Origin: Chryseobacterium sp. FH1
Lineage (GTDB): Bacteria; Bacteroidota; Bacteroidia; Flavobacteriales; Weeksellaceae
Direction of reading: 5' to 3'
NCBI RefSeq assembly: GCF_000735135.1
Contig: NZ_JPLZ01000005.1
Span: forward strand, 124,001-188,000
DNA: 64,000 bases
The position numbers and the translations under genes are program-made. Within the stretch, counting starts at the first letter, position 1. Each line of letters starts with the position of its first letter. Below, in pieces: positions 1 through 8,161 of this stretch. The notes beneath the pieces were generated by a model. That model did no database searches. It saw only the letters and a program-made list of their open reading frames with translations, and was not told where the DNA came from.

Positions 1-229
1 CATAAATACAGAAATCAGCGATGTCATCAAACCAGAAGGTTGGCACAATTGGAACAAACTAGATGCGGAGAAAACCACATTCTACGGAGAATTCAATTCC
101 AAAGGAATCGGAGCCAATTCTGAAAAACGAGTTTCCTGGTCTCATCAATTATCAAAGAAAGAAGCTAAAGAATATTCCATCAAAAACATCCTCGGAGGAC
201 AAGACAATTGGAATTTCAAAATGAAATAA
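1..229 (+). CDS. Pectinesterase, C-terminal fragment (CE8), truncated by window edge
   Basis: This is the last 75 codons of a gene that begins before the window, read from position 2 to a TAA at 227-229. The visible residues include EGWHNW, GEFNSKGIGANSEKR and VSWSHQLSKKEAKEY. They align residue by residue with the C-terminus of the complete CE8 pectinesterase at 9679-10656 (EGWNPW, AEFGSKGKGANPSKR, VAWSHQLSKKEIKKY). CE8 enzymes remove methyl esters from homogalacturonan. The catalytic Asp motifs lie upstream and are not visible, so activity cannot be judged. It is the first visible member of the pectin cluster. Confidence 0.85.
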   Translation, partial: INTEISDVIKPEGWHNWNKLDAEKTTFYGEFNSKGIGANSEKRVSWSHQLSKKEAKEYSIKNILGGQDNWNFKMK

Positions 230-248
230 ATCAGAAGCGTCCAAAAAA

Positions 249-270
249 CTCCCCCTCCTGTTGGAGAGGG
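249..270. repeat. Small intergenic hairpin (CCCCTCC / GGAGAGGG)
   Basis: In the 83-bp gap before the DUF4861 gene, a run of C and T (CCCCCTCC) is followed after a short loop by GGAGAGGG, giving a GC-rich hairpin in an AT-rich setting. There is no T-run of terminator type. It resembles the small palindromic elements found elsewhere in this window; function unknown. Confidence 0.35.
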
Positions 271-312
271 TTGGAGAGCGGAAAAACTTCGCGCAAAAAA
301 ATAAATTTAAAA

Positions 313-1311
313 ATGAAAAACATCATTCTAAAATCCATCTACTCAGGAATTCTGATAAGTTTCATCAACTGTTCAGCCCAAACCGATGTGATTCAGAAAA
401 TCAAAAAAGAAGGAAGCAAACCTTTCACCTACGCTGAATTATCAGTGAAGCACGGCGGAAAGTGGGAAGGCAACAAATACGTTGGCGGAACTTTCAAAAA
501 TATCACAGAACTTTCTATTCCAGCTGAACATACAGACCATTCTTCTTACATCAGATACGAAGGCATCGGTTTGGAAAACAACCAAGTGTGTTACAGATTG
601 TACCTAGATTGGAGAAACGCTACCGATATTTTTGGTAAAAAAGTGACCACTTTGGTTTTACCAGAAGTTGGACAAGACGGCTTCGAGTCTTACCATCACG
701 ATGCACCGTGGGGACAGGATATTTTGAAATCCGGTCGTACAATTGGCGTTGGTTCGTACGGAAGATATGACGAGCAAAATGACTTCGTAGAAACTTTCAA
801 AATCGTAAAAAATACAGATGTGAAAGTAACGAACGAAGCCGATAAATCCTTTGCAACCATCAATTACAAAGGTTGGAAAACTTGGGGCGACGCGGTAGAT
901 CTGCAATCCAAACTCACGATTTTCAACAAAGACCGTTTCGTGAAAGTTGATTTGGAATTGAGCAATACCATTTCTGGTTTGTGTACTGGGATTGTTGCAA
1001 TCAAGGATATTCCGTTTAAACAAGTGGTGAGCAAAAACGGAAAATGGGCTTACATCGCGACTTACGGACAGCAAACTTTAGCAAGAAAAGAGGATAATCT
1101 TGGGATGGCAGTTATCTATCCAATCGATAATTTTGATAAATATGTGAAAACAAAATCGACGCACGTTGTGGTTTTCAAAAAAAACAAAAATGTATCGTAT
1201 TACTTTCTGGGCGCGTGGTCTCAAGAACCAAATGGGATTAAGACAGAAGCTGATTTTTACAAAGATTTGGACAGTAAGTTAGAATTGTTGGACAAAGACG
1301 GAAAGTTATAG
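313..1311 (+). CDS. DUF4861 family lipoprotein of the pectin locus
   Basis: A 332-residue exported protein. The start at 313 is chosen because it gives a lipoprotein signal peptide (MKNIILKSIYSGILISFINC, Cys20); the longer in-frame extension upstream reads through intergenic DNA. The body matches my memory of DUF4861, a family regularly found beside GH105 enzymes in Bacteroidetes pectin loci: GKWEGNKYVGGTF near the N-terminus, YRLYLDWRNA, and a DAPWGQDILKSG stretch mid-protein. The biochemical activity of the family is not known to me; a sugar-acting beta-sandwich role is inferred from context. The GH105 gene follows after 96 bp on the same strand. Confidence 0.75.
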   Translation: MKNIILKSIYSGILISFINCSAQTDVIQKIKKEGSKPFTYAELSVKHGGKWEGNKYVGGTFKNITELSIPAEHTDHSSYIRYEGIGLENNQVCYRLYLDWRNATDIFGKKVTTLVLPEVGQDGFESYHHDAPWGQDILKSGRTIGVGSYGRYDEQNDFVETFKIVKNTDVKVTNEADKSFATINYKGWKTWGDAVDLQSKLTIFNKDRFVKVDLELSNTISGLCTGIVAIKDIPFKQVVSKNGKWAYIATYGQQTLARKEDNLGMAVIYPIDNFDKYVKTKSTHVVVFKKNKNVSYYFLGAWSQEPNGIKTEADFYKDLDSKLELLDKDGKL

Positions 1312-1407
1312 ATTAAGGAAATTAATCTGCTAAATCAATAAAATCTGCAAGAAAAAAATTCTTAGAAAAACCTTGACAAGGCTAATAAAAAAATAAAAAT
1401 TAGAGTT

Positions 1408-2658
1408 ATGAAATTCCAAACACTTAAAATATTATCGATCACAGCTTTGGCTTCGGGAATGTTCCTGTCTTGTGCGCAAACCAAAACTGCAACTACGCCA
1501 AAAGCTACAACCGAAACTTCAACCGGAAAAGCAATTCCAACAAACCTCAATTGGTCAGAAAGAATGATGCTTTCCGAAATGAAACGTTTCCCCGATGCGT
1601 GGATGCTGGATTTCCACAAAACACCAAAGTGGAGCTATCCAAACGGATTGGTTTTGAAAGGAGCCGAAGAACTTTATAAAAAGAACGGCAAGAAAGAATA
1701 TTTTGATTACATCAAGGGTTATGCAGAAGAGATGGTAAATGCAGATGGAAGCATCAAAACCTATAAGGTCAAAAATTATAACATCGATATGCTGAACTCC
1801 GGCAACGTCTTATTGTATCTTTATTCTGTGGACAAGCAGGAAAAATATCTGAAAGCTTTACAATTATTAAGGTCTCAGTTGAACGACCACCCAAGAACTT
1901 CAGAAGGCGGATTTTGGCACAAGCAAATCTACCCGCACCAAATGTGGTTGGACGGATTGTATATGGGCGAACCGTTTTACGCCAACTACACTCAAATTTT
2001 TGAAAAAGGTGAAACTGCTACAAAAGCTTACGACGATATTGTCAACCAGTTTGACTTGATTCAAAAACATTTGAAAGATCCAAAAACTGGATTGTTGTAC
2101 CACGGCTGGGACGAGAGCAAAGAGCAGGCTTGGGCAGACAAACAAACCGGACTTTCTCCCAATTTCTGGGGAAGAGCAATGGGTTGGTACGGAATGGCGA
2201 TCGTAGATGTTTTGGATTTCCTTCCTCAAAATCATCCTGGAAGAGCAAGATTGATTTCATATCTCAATTCCTATTCCGAAGCTTTGGTAAAAGTGCAGGA
2301 TTCGAAAACAGGACTTTGGTATCAAGTATTGGACAAAGGTGGCGAGAAAGGAAATTACCTTGAAGCTTCAGCATCGTCTATGTTTGTTTACACATTTGCG
2401 AAAGGTGCGAGAAAAGGCTATCTGCCAACATCTTACAAAACCATTGCAAAGAAAGGTTATGACGGGATCATCAAAAATCTAATCTCTGTGGAAAAAGACG
2501 GAACAGTCAATCTAAATCAAAACTGTGCAGTCGCAGGTTTGGGTGGAACGCCTTACAGAAGCGGAACTTACGAATATTACGTCAACGAAGAAATCCGTTC
2601 CAACGATCCAAAAGGAACTGGACCATTCATCCTTGCAAGTTTGGAATTAGAGAAATAG
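1408..2658 (+). CDS. GH105 unsaturated (rhamno)galacturonyl hydrolase, lipoprotein
   Basis: A 416-residue protein with a lipobox (ASGMFLSC, Cys22), so probably anchored to a membrane facing the periplasm. From about residue 50 it has the alpha/alpha-barrel sequence of GH105 (YteR/YesR type): RFPDAWMLDF, WSYPNGLVLKGAEELY, and the HQMWLDGLYMGEPF motif around residue 177, whose Asp182 is the expected catalytic acid. WGRAMGWYGMAIVDVLD and the C-terminal NCAVAGLGG/GTYEYYV blocks are also family-like. GH105 enzymes hydrolyse the unsaturated uronic acid left at oligosaccharide ends by pectate or rhamnogalacturonan lyases, so it acts downstream of the PL1 enzyme in this locus. Confidence 0.9.
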   Translation: MKFQTLKILSITALASGMFLSCAQTKTATTPKATTETSTGKAIPTNLNWSERMMLSEMKRFPDAWMLDFHKTPKWSYPNGLVLKGAEELYKKNGKKEYFDYIKGYAEEMVNADGSIKTYKVKNYNIDMLNSGNVLLYLYSVDKQEKYLKALQLLRSQLNDHPRTSEGGFWHKQIYPHQMWLDGLYMGEPFYANYTQIFEKGETATKAYDDIVNQFDLIQKHLKDPKTGLLYHGWDESKEQAWADKQTGLSPNFWGRAMGWYGMAIVDVLDFLPQNHPGRARLISYLNSYSEALVKVQDSKTGLWYQVLDKGGEKGNYLEASASSMFVYTFAKGARKGYLPTSYKTIAKKGYDGIIKNLISVEKDGTVNLNQNCAVAGLGGTPYRSGTYEYYVNEEIRSNDPKGTGPFILASLELEK

Positions 2659-2672
2659 AATTTTATTAAAAT

Positions 2673-2755
2673 TTTTAGGGCAACTTATCCGCCTTCCGCT
2701 CCCTCCCGATTTCACATCGGGATCCGCTCAAGTCGGGTTGCGAGCGATTCGATAA
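2673..2755. repeat. Dispersed intergenic element, copy A (TTnGGGCAACTTATCCGCC)
   Basis: This non-coding stretch begins TTAGGGCAACTTATCCGCC, contains a perfect hairpin (TCCCGAT, loop, ATCGGGA) and ends GCTCAAGTCGGGTTGCG. The same head and tail recur at 6190, 20915, 50301 and, inverted, near 58045. It sits between GH105 and GH43, directly in the 5' leader of the GH43 gene. Confidence 0.7.
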
Positions 2756-2816
2756 TAAAAATCTGAAGAATTTGCAAAATCAGCGAGAGAAATTTTATTC
2801 ATTTAAATATAAAATT

Positions 2817-4460
2817 TTGAAAATCAACAAAAAACATATCATCCTTTCATTGTTTGCATTGTCAATCAATCAATTGGATGCACAGAAAACAAAACCTTAC
2901 GTTTCGGAAGTTTGGGTTTCAGATTTAGGAAACGGGAACTACAAAAATCCGGTTTTGTACTCGGATTATTCGGATCCGGATGTGATTCGCGTTGGAGACG
3001 ATTATTATATGACAGCCTCCAGTTTCAATGAAGCACCAGGATTGCCGATTCTTCATTCCAAGGATATGATTAATTGGAAATTGGTGAATTACGCTTTGCC
3101 AGAAGTTTTACCGGCAGAGCATTTCAGCACACCCAAAAGAGGCGACGCTGTTTGGGCGCCGAGCATCCGTTTTCACAAAGGTGAATTCTATATTTATTGG
3201 GGCGACCCAGATTTTGGGATTTATATGATTAAAACCAAAAATCCTTTGGGCGAATGGGAAAAGCCAATTCTCGTGATGGAAGGTAAGGGCTTGATAGATT
3301 CTTGTCCATTTTGGGACGATAATGGCGACGCCTATCTCGTTCACGGTTGGGCAGGCAGTAGAGCTGGCGTGAAAAGTATTTTGACCATCAATAAAATGAA
3401 TCCGGAAGGAACCAAAGTTCTGGACAAAGGCATCCACATTTTCGACGGTCACGATGCGCATCCAACTGTGGAAGGTCCAAAAATGCACAAGAGAAACGGC
3501 TATTATTATATTTTTGCGCCGGCTGGTGGCGTTGCAACCGGTTGGCAATTGGTTTTGAGGTCAAAAAATATTTATGGTCCTTACGAGGAAAAAATCGTTT
3601 TGGAACAAGGCAAGTCAATTATCAATGGTCCACACCAAGGCGCTTGGGTGGATACTCAGAAAGGTGAAGATTGGTTCTATCATTTTCAGGATGTTGATGC
3701 CGGCGGAAGAATCGTACATCTGCAACCGATGAAGTGGGAAAAAGATTGGCCTGTAATGGGAATCGATACCGACAAAAACGGAATTGGAGAGCCAGTTCTG
3801 ACCTACAAAAAACCAAATGTAGGCAAGACTTTTCCAATCGAAACACCAGCAGAATCAGACGAGTTCAATGAGGATAAGATTGGATTGCAATGGCAATGGA
3901 GCGCCAACGAAAATGTGGTTTGGTCTGCAAAAATTCCTGGCAAGGATTATTTGAGATTATTCTCAATGAAACTTCCGGATGGCGAAAAGAATCTTTGGAA
4001 CGTTTCAAACTTGTTGACTCAGAAATTTCCTGCGCCAAATTTCGTCGCCACGACCAAAGTGAAATTGTTCCCAGAAAATGCTAAGGAAGGCAAGGTTGCG
4101 GGACTTTTGGTAATGGGAACCGACCACGCTTCCCTTGTGGTTGCGAACAAACCGGACGGCTATTACCTTCAATTGAGAAAAGCCGGGAAAGCTGAGAAAG
4201 GTGGCGAGGAGAAAATCCTGAACGAAATCAAATTAAAATCAAACGAAGCATATCTGAAAGTCAATGTCAATGAGCCAAACGGAATCTGCACCTTCAGCTA
4301 CAGCGAAGACGGAAAGAAGTTCGAAAATATAGGACAGAAATTCCAGGCAACACCAGGAAAATGGATTGGCGCAAAAGTCGGAATCTATTCCGTGAGCGAC
4401 GCAAAAGTTTCAAGAGGTGGATACGCAGATTTTGACTTTTTCAGAATTACCAAAAAGTAA
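2817..4460 (+). CDS. GH43 family glycosidase with C-terminal beta-sandwich, TTG start
   Basis: A 547-residue exported enzyme. No ATG lies upstream of the conserved domain; the TTG at 2817 gives a good signal peptide (MKINKKHIILSLFALSINQL, cleavage after DAQ) and is preferred to the TTG at 2772. GH43 signatures: YSDPDVIRVGDDYYMTASSF (Asp53 the likely general base), AVWAPSIRFHKGEFYIYWG, DSCPFWDDNGDAYLVHG and the acid-containing block HPTVEGPKM. A second beta-sandwich domain follows from about residue 345, as in xylosidase/arabinofuranosidase-type GH43 subfamilies. It probably removes arabinose or other side-chain sugars from pectin. The next gene begins 3 bp downstream, so they are co-transcribed. 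Confidence 0.88.
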   Translation: MKINKKHIILSLFALSINQLDAQKTKPYVSEVWVSDLGNGNYKNPVLYSDYSDPDVIRVGDDYYMTASSFNEAPGLPILHSKDMINWKLVNYALPEVLPAEHFSTPKRGDAVWAPSIRFHKGEFYIYWGDPDFGIYMIKTKNPLGEWEKPILVMEGKGLIDSCPFWDDNGDAYLVHGWAGSRAGVKSILTINKMNPEGTKVLDKGIHIFDGHDAHPTVEGPKMHKRNGYYYIFAPAGGVATGWQLVLRSKNIYGPYEEKIVLEQGKSIINGPHQGAWVDTQKGEDWFYHFQDVDAGGRIVHLQPMKWEKDWPVMGIDTDKNGIGEPVLTYKKPNVGKTFPIETPAESDEFNEDKIGLQWQWSANENVVWSAKIPGKDYLRLFSMKLPDGEKNLWNVSNLLTQKFPAPNFVATTKVKLFPENAKEGKVAGLLVMGTDHASLVVANKPDGYYLQLRKAGKAEKGGEEKILNEIKLKSNEAYLKVNVNEPNGICTFSYSEDGKKFENIGQKFQATPGKWIGAKVGIYSVSDAKVSRGGYADFDFFRITKK

Positions 4461-4463
4461 GAA

Positions 4464-5306
4464 ATGAAATTTAATTTCAACAAAATAGCATCTTTTTTAG
4501 CTTTCGTATTTGTGCTGTCAGCTTGTCAGTCTCAAAGTAATTTGACTAAAAATAAGAGCAATCAGAACGTCACTCAAATCTTTTTGATTGGCGATTCTAC
4601 CGTTGCAGATTATTCCGGAGATTACGAGCCAGGCAAAGATTATATGAAAGTCCGTTACCCGATTATGGGTTGGGGACAGGTTTTTCAGCCACTTTTCACG
4701 AAAGAAAATTTAGCAGAATTAAAACCTTTTCTGAAAACAGATTCTGTTAAAATCATTGATAAGGCCAAAGGCGGACGAAGCACCAGAACTTTTTTCCAGG
4801 AAGGAAGATGGCGATTCGTTTTCGAAAATTTGAAACCCAATGATTATATGATGATGCAATTCGGACACAACGATGGTTCGGAAAAACACACAGAACGTTT
4901 TGTAAACATCGAAGGTTACAAAGAATTTCTAAGATTGTTCGTGACGCAAACCAGACAAAAAGGTGGCAAACCAATCATCCTTACACCTGTCGCAAGAAAT
5001 TACCCTTGGAAAGACGGAAGACTCAACAATGTTCACGGCGAATATTGGCAAGCGCCGATTGATATTTCAAAGGAAATGAATGTTCCATACATTGATTTGA
5101 ACAAATTGTCAATGGATTTTTTTACCACAAAAGGTCAGGAATATGTTTCCCAAAATTACTTTATGAATCTTCCCGAAGGCAAATACGAAGCCTATCCAAA
5201 AGGTCAAAAAGATGACACGCATTTTCAGCCAGACGGTGCAAAAGTCGTGGCAGAAATGGTCTTTGCAGAATTTAAAGAAATAATTAAAACGGATAAATCT
5301 AATTAG
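4464..5306 (+). CDS. Rhamnogalacturonan acetylesterase-like SGNH hydrolase (CE12), lipoprotein
   Basis: A 280-residue SGNH/GDSL hydrolase. Lipobox FVFVLSAC (Cys21). Catalytic blocks are all present: IGDSTVADY (Ser45), KGGRSTRTF, MQFGHND (134-137) and the C-terminal DTHFQPDGA (Asp251, His253). This set is typical of CE12 rhamnogalacturonan acetylesterases, which remove O-acetyl groups from the RG-I backbone so that lyases and hydrolases can act. It lies 3 bp after GH43 and 3 bp before a close paralogue, so the three genes form one tight transcriptional unit. Confidence 0.87.
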   Translation: MKFNFNKIASFLAFVFVLSACQSQSNLTKNKSNQNVTQIFLIGDSTVADYSGDYEPGKDYMKVRYPIMGWGQVFQPLFTKENLAELKPFLKTDSVKIIDKAKGGRSTRTFFQEGRWRFVFENLKPNDYMMMQFGHNDGSEKHTERFVNIEGYKEFLRLFVTQTRQKGGKPIILTPVARNYPWKDGRLNNVHGEYWQAPIDISKEMNVPYIDLNKLSMDFFTTKGQEYVSQNYFMNLPEGKYEAYPKGQKDDTHFQPDGAKVVAEMVFAEFKEIIKTDKSN

Positions 5307-5309
5307 TAA

Positions 5310-6149
5310 ATGAAAATATCTTTTAAGAATATCTCCGCAGTATTTTTCGTCACGGCATCTTTGCTATTGACGGCTCAAACGGCGCAGGATAATCAGAAAG
5401 AAAGAATGGTAACACCTTCCAAAGACAAAACCACGACCAACATTTTCTTAGCTGGCGATTCCACTTTGACTGATTACAGTTTGGAAAGCAATTATCAGGA
5501 AAAGCGATATCCACAGCAAGGTTGGGGTGGCGTTTTTCAGGAATTTTTTGTAGCAGACAGCCTCAAAACTTTGAAATCTCCAGCACTTGCGAAAAATGTT
5601 TTGGTGGTTGACAAAGCCAAAGGTGGAAGAAGTACACGAACTTTTTTCCAAGAAGGAAGATGGCGTTATATTTTTGAAAATCTAAAACAGAAAGATTGGG
5701 TTTTGATTCAGTTTGGTCACAACGACGAATCTGTTAAAAAAGTCGATAGATACGTGGATGTTCCCGGTTACAAAGAATATTTGAGACTGTTTATTTCTCA
5801 GGTTCGCGAGAAAGGTGCGACGCCGGTTTTGGTGACATCCGTTTCCAGAAACAGTCCTTGGAAAGATGGCGTTTTGGGCGACAGTCACCCGGAATATGCA
5901 CCTGCGATGATAGAAGTGGCACAAGAATTAAAAGTAGATTTGATAGACCTGAACAAACTTTCCCGAGAAATGTTGACCAAAAAAGGAAAGGATTATGTGA
6001 CCACCGCGTACTTTATGAATCTTCCCGAAGGTAAATATCCGGCCTATCCAAACGGACAGAAGGACGATACACATTTCCAGCCAGAAGGTGCAAAAGCAAT
6101 GGCACAGATAGTTTACGACGAATTCAAAAAAATTGTAAGTAAAAAATAA
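5310..6149 (+). CDS. Second rhamnogalacturonan acetylesterase-like SGNH hydrolase (CE12)
   Basis: A 279-residue paralogue of the gene immediately upstream, evidently from tandem duplication: AGDSTLTDY (Ser51), KAKGGRSTRTFFQEGRWR, IQFGHNDES, YFMNLPEGKYPAYPNGQKD and DTHFQPEGAK match almost word for word. It differs in localisation: the leader (SLLLTAQTAQ) has no lipobox Cys and reads as a Sec type I signal, so this copy should be soluble or released while its neighbour is membrane-anchored. The predicted role is again deacetylation of RG-I. Confidence 0.87.
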   Translation: MKISFKNISAVFFVTASLLLTAQTAQDNQKERMVTPSKDKTTTNIFLAGDSTLTDYSLESNYQEKRYPQQGWGGVFQEFFVADSLKTLKSPALAKNVLVVDKAKGGRSTRTFFQEGRWRYIFENLKQKDWVLIQFGHNDESVKKVDRYVDVPGYKEYLRLFISQVREKGATPVLVTSVSRNSPWKDGVLGDSHPEYAPAMIEVAQELKVDLIDLNKLSREMLTKKGKDYVTTAYFMNLPEGKYPAYPNGQKDDTHFQPEGAKAMAQIVYDEFKKIVSKK

Positions 6150-6154
6150 AATTA

Positions 6155-6330
6155 ATTTTCCGCCCTTTAGGGTTAGTGTAATGAAAATTATTTGGGCAAC
6201 TTATCCGCCTGGAGTTTATCCTGAGCTTGTCGAAGGGCTCCCAATTTGTCACTCTGAGGCTCTCGAAGAGTCCGCTCAAACCTAACGAAGTGGAATCTCA
6301 GCAGTTTAGATTTCTACGGAATGACAAAAT
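6155..6330. repeat. Composite intergenic repeat region, copy B of the TTTGGGC element plus a hairpin element
   Basis: The segment starts with a CCCTTTAGGGTT fragment (compare 25.6 and 39.5 kb), then TTTGGGCAACTTATCCGCC at 6191, the second copy of the dispersed element. A TCCTGAGCTTGTCGAAGGG word follows, then a TGTCACTCTGAGG...GGAATGACA inverted pair that would fold into a long imperfect hairpin. Related words occur near 8112 (TGTCACACTGAGCGGAGTCG) and 41749. Nothing here looks coding. Confidence 0.6.
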
Positions 6331-6392
6331 TGAAAATAAAAATATAAAATCCAGAATCTCGGTTCTTGATTCAAAAAATTAAAATAAGTATA

Positions 6393-8066
6393 ATGAAGAA
6401 AACGATTAAATTATTAGCTTTAAGTCTAGCGACATTATTTTCCGCAAACAGTTTTGCGCAATTGCAGACAGCCGACCTTTACAAAAATATAGAATTCAAA
6501 ATGCCAACCGTTGCGGAAACTTCTTTCCCAGCGACTTCTGTGAGCATCAAAGATTTTGGCGCAGTGGCCGGCGGAAATGTAAAAAACACAGAAGCTTTCA
6601 AAAAGGCAATCACGAGCATCAATCAGAAAGGCGGTGGAAAAGTGGTGGTTCCAAGAGGAATCTGGATGACTGGTCCAATTGTTCTTCAAAGCAATGTCAA
6701 TCTGCATTTGGAAGATGGGGCAATGATTTTGTTCAGCAAAGATTTTAACGATTATCCTTTGGTAGATGTGAGTTTCGAAGGTCTGAACACGACTCGTACA
6801 CAATCTCCGATTTCTGCAAAACGTGCAACCAACATCGCTATCACAGGAAACGGCGTGATAGACGGAAGTGGCGACGCTTGGAGATACGTGAAAAAAGGAA
6901 AGATGACAGACGGACAATGGAAAGAATTGCTTTCCAAAGGTGGCGTTTTGTCCGATGATAAGAAAATTTGGTTCCCGACAGAAAGTTCCAAAAAAGGATT
7001 TACAAGCACAGGAAACTTCAACGTTCCAGAGAAAATGACAAGCAGAGCAGAATTGGAAAAAGTAAAAGATTTCCTTCGTCCAGTGATGGTGAGCATCGTG
7101 GAATGCGACAAAGTTTTGCTTGATGGACCAACGTTCCAAAACTCTCCAGCGTGGAACCTTCATCCATTGATGTCCACCAACTTGATTCTTAGAAATCTGA
7201 ATGTTAGAAATCCTTGGTATTCACAAAACGGAGACGGATTGGATTTGGAATCTTGTAAAAATGTCTTGATTTACAACAATACTTTTGACGTTGGTGATGA
7301 TGCAATCTGTATCAAATCCGGAAAAGACAAAGACGGTCGTGACAGAGGTGTTCCGACGGAAAATGTCATCATCAAAAACAACACAGTTTACCACGCACAC
7401 GGCGGAATCGTGATTGGAAGCGAGATGTCTGGCGGTGTTAAAAATCTTCACGCGTCGGATTGTACTTTCATCGGGACAGATATTGGACTTCGTTTCAAAA
7501 CCACGAGAGGTAGAGGTGGCGTTGTAGAAAACATCTGGATGAGCAATATTGATATGATTAATATCCCAGCTCAGGTGATTGGTTTCAATATGTTCTACGA
7601 AGGAAATTCGCCAATCATCGAAGAAGACCAAAGTGCGGACAACGAAAAAAGAGTAGAAAAACAAATTCCAGTAACTGCGGAAACACCGATTTTCCGAAAC
7701 GTGTTTTTCAAAAACATCAATGCAAGCAATTCTTACGAAGCTTTATCATTGAATGGATTATCAGAAATGAATCTAAAGAATATCGTCATCGAAGATTCTA
7801 ATTTCGAAACCAAAAAAGCTTTGACCATCGTAGATGCAGACGGAATCACATTGAAAAATGTAAAACTGAAATACAGCGAAGGAACTGGTGCAACCATCTA
7901 CAACAGCAAGAATGTTGATATCTCAGGTTTGACGTTGGAATCTGCTAATAACAAACCGACAATCAAGGTTGTAGGAAACAAAACGGCTAACGTAAAACTT
8001 CCTAAAACAGTTGCCAAAGAACAAATTACTCTTTCCAAAGAAGTAGCGAAAAACGCTGTGAAATAA
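6393..8066 (+). CDS. GH28 polygalacturonase family protein
   Basis: A 557-residue exported right-handed beta-helix enzyme. The ATG at 6393 is chosen over an upstream TTG because it gives a clean signal peptide (MKKTIKLLALSLATLFSANS, cleavage after FAQ). GH28 motifs in order: DFGAVAGG near residue 54, NGDGLD (279-284), GDDAI (301-305), HGGIVIGSE (336-344) and RFKTTRGRGG (367-376). These supply the three catalytic Asp residues, the His and the substrate-binding Arg/Lys. It should hydrolyse homogalacturonan or an RG-I/galacturonide substrate; exo versus endo mode cannot be read from the sequence. The C-terminal part from about residue 450 continues the helix. Confidence 0.92.
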   Translation: MKKTIKLLALSLATLFSANSFAQLQTADLYKNIEFKMPTVAETSFPATSVSIKDFGAVAGGNVKNTEAFKKAITSINQKGGGKVVVPRGIWMTGPIVLQSNVNLHLEDGAMILFSKDFNDYPLVDVSFEGLNTTRTQSPISAKRATNIAITGNGVIDGSGDAWRYVKKGKMTDGQWKELLSKGGVLSDDKKIWFPTESSKKGFTSTGNFNVPEKMTSRAELEKVKDFLRPVMVSIVECDKVLLDGPTFQNSPAWNLHPLMSTNLILRNLNVRNPWYSQNGDGLDLESCKNVLIYNNTFDVGDDAICIKSGKDKDGRDRGVPTENVIIKNNTVYHAHGGIVIGSEMSGGVKNLHASDCTFIGTDIGLRFKTTRGRGGVVENIWMSNIDMINIPAQVIGFNMFYEGNSPIIEEDQSADNEKRVEKQIPVTAETPIFRNVFFKNINASNSYEALSLNGLSEMNLKNIVIEDSNFETKKALTIVDADGITLKNVKLKYSEGTGATIYNSKNVDISGLTLESANNKPTIKVVGNKTANVKLPKTVAKEQITLSKEVAKNAVK

Positions 8067-8111
8067 ATTTAGCGTATAACTTCGTTTCCGTTTAGCCTGA
8101 CAATTTTGAGA

Positions 8112-8137
8112 TGTCACACTGAGCGGAGTCGAAGTGT
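8112..8137. repeat. Short dispersed word TGTCACACTGAGCGGAGTCG
   Basis: A GC-rich intergenic word between GH28 and the esterase. Variants occur at about 6224-6275 and, inverted, near 41749-41778 (CCTTCGCCAAGCTCAGGATG). It is a common type of flavobacterial intergenic repeat; no function can be assigned. Confidence 0.4.
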
Positions 8138-8161
8138 TTTAATAGATAAAATATTTAACGG

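Noticed and set aside
6435-7163. 242-codon − strand open frame inside GH28
   Set aside because: It is antisense to a strongly supported GH28 gene, with composition typical of a shadow frame (many Phe, His, Cys, Ser) and no recognisable motif.
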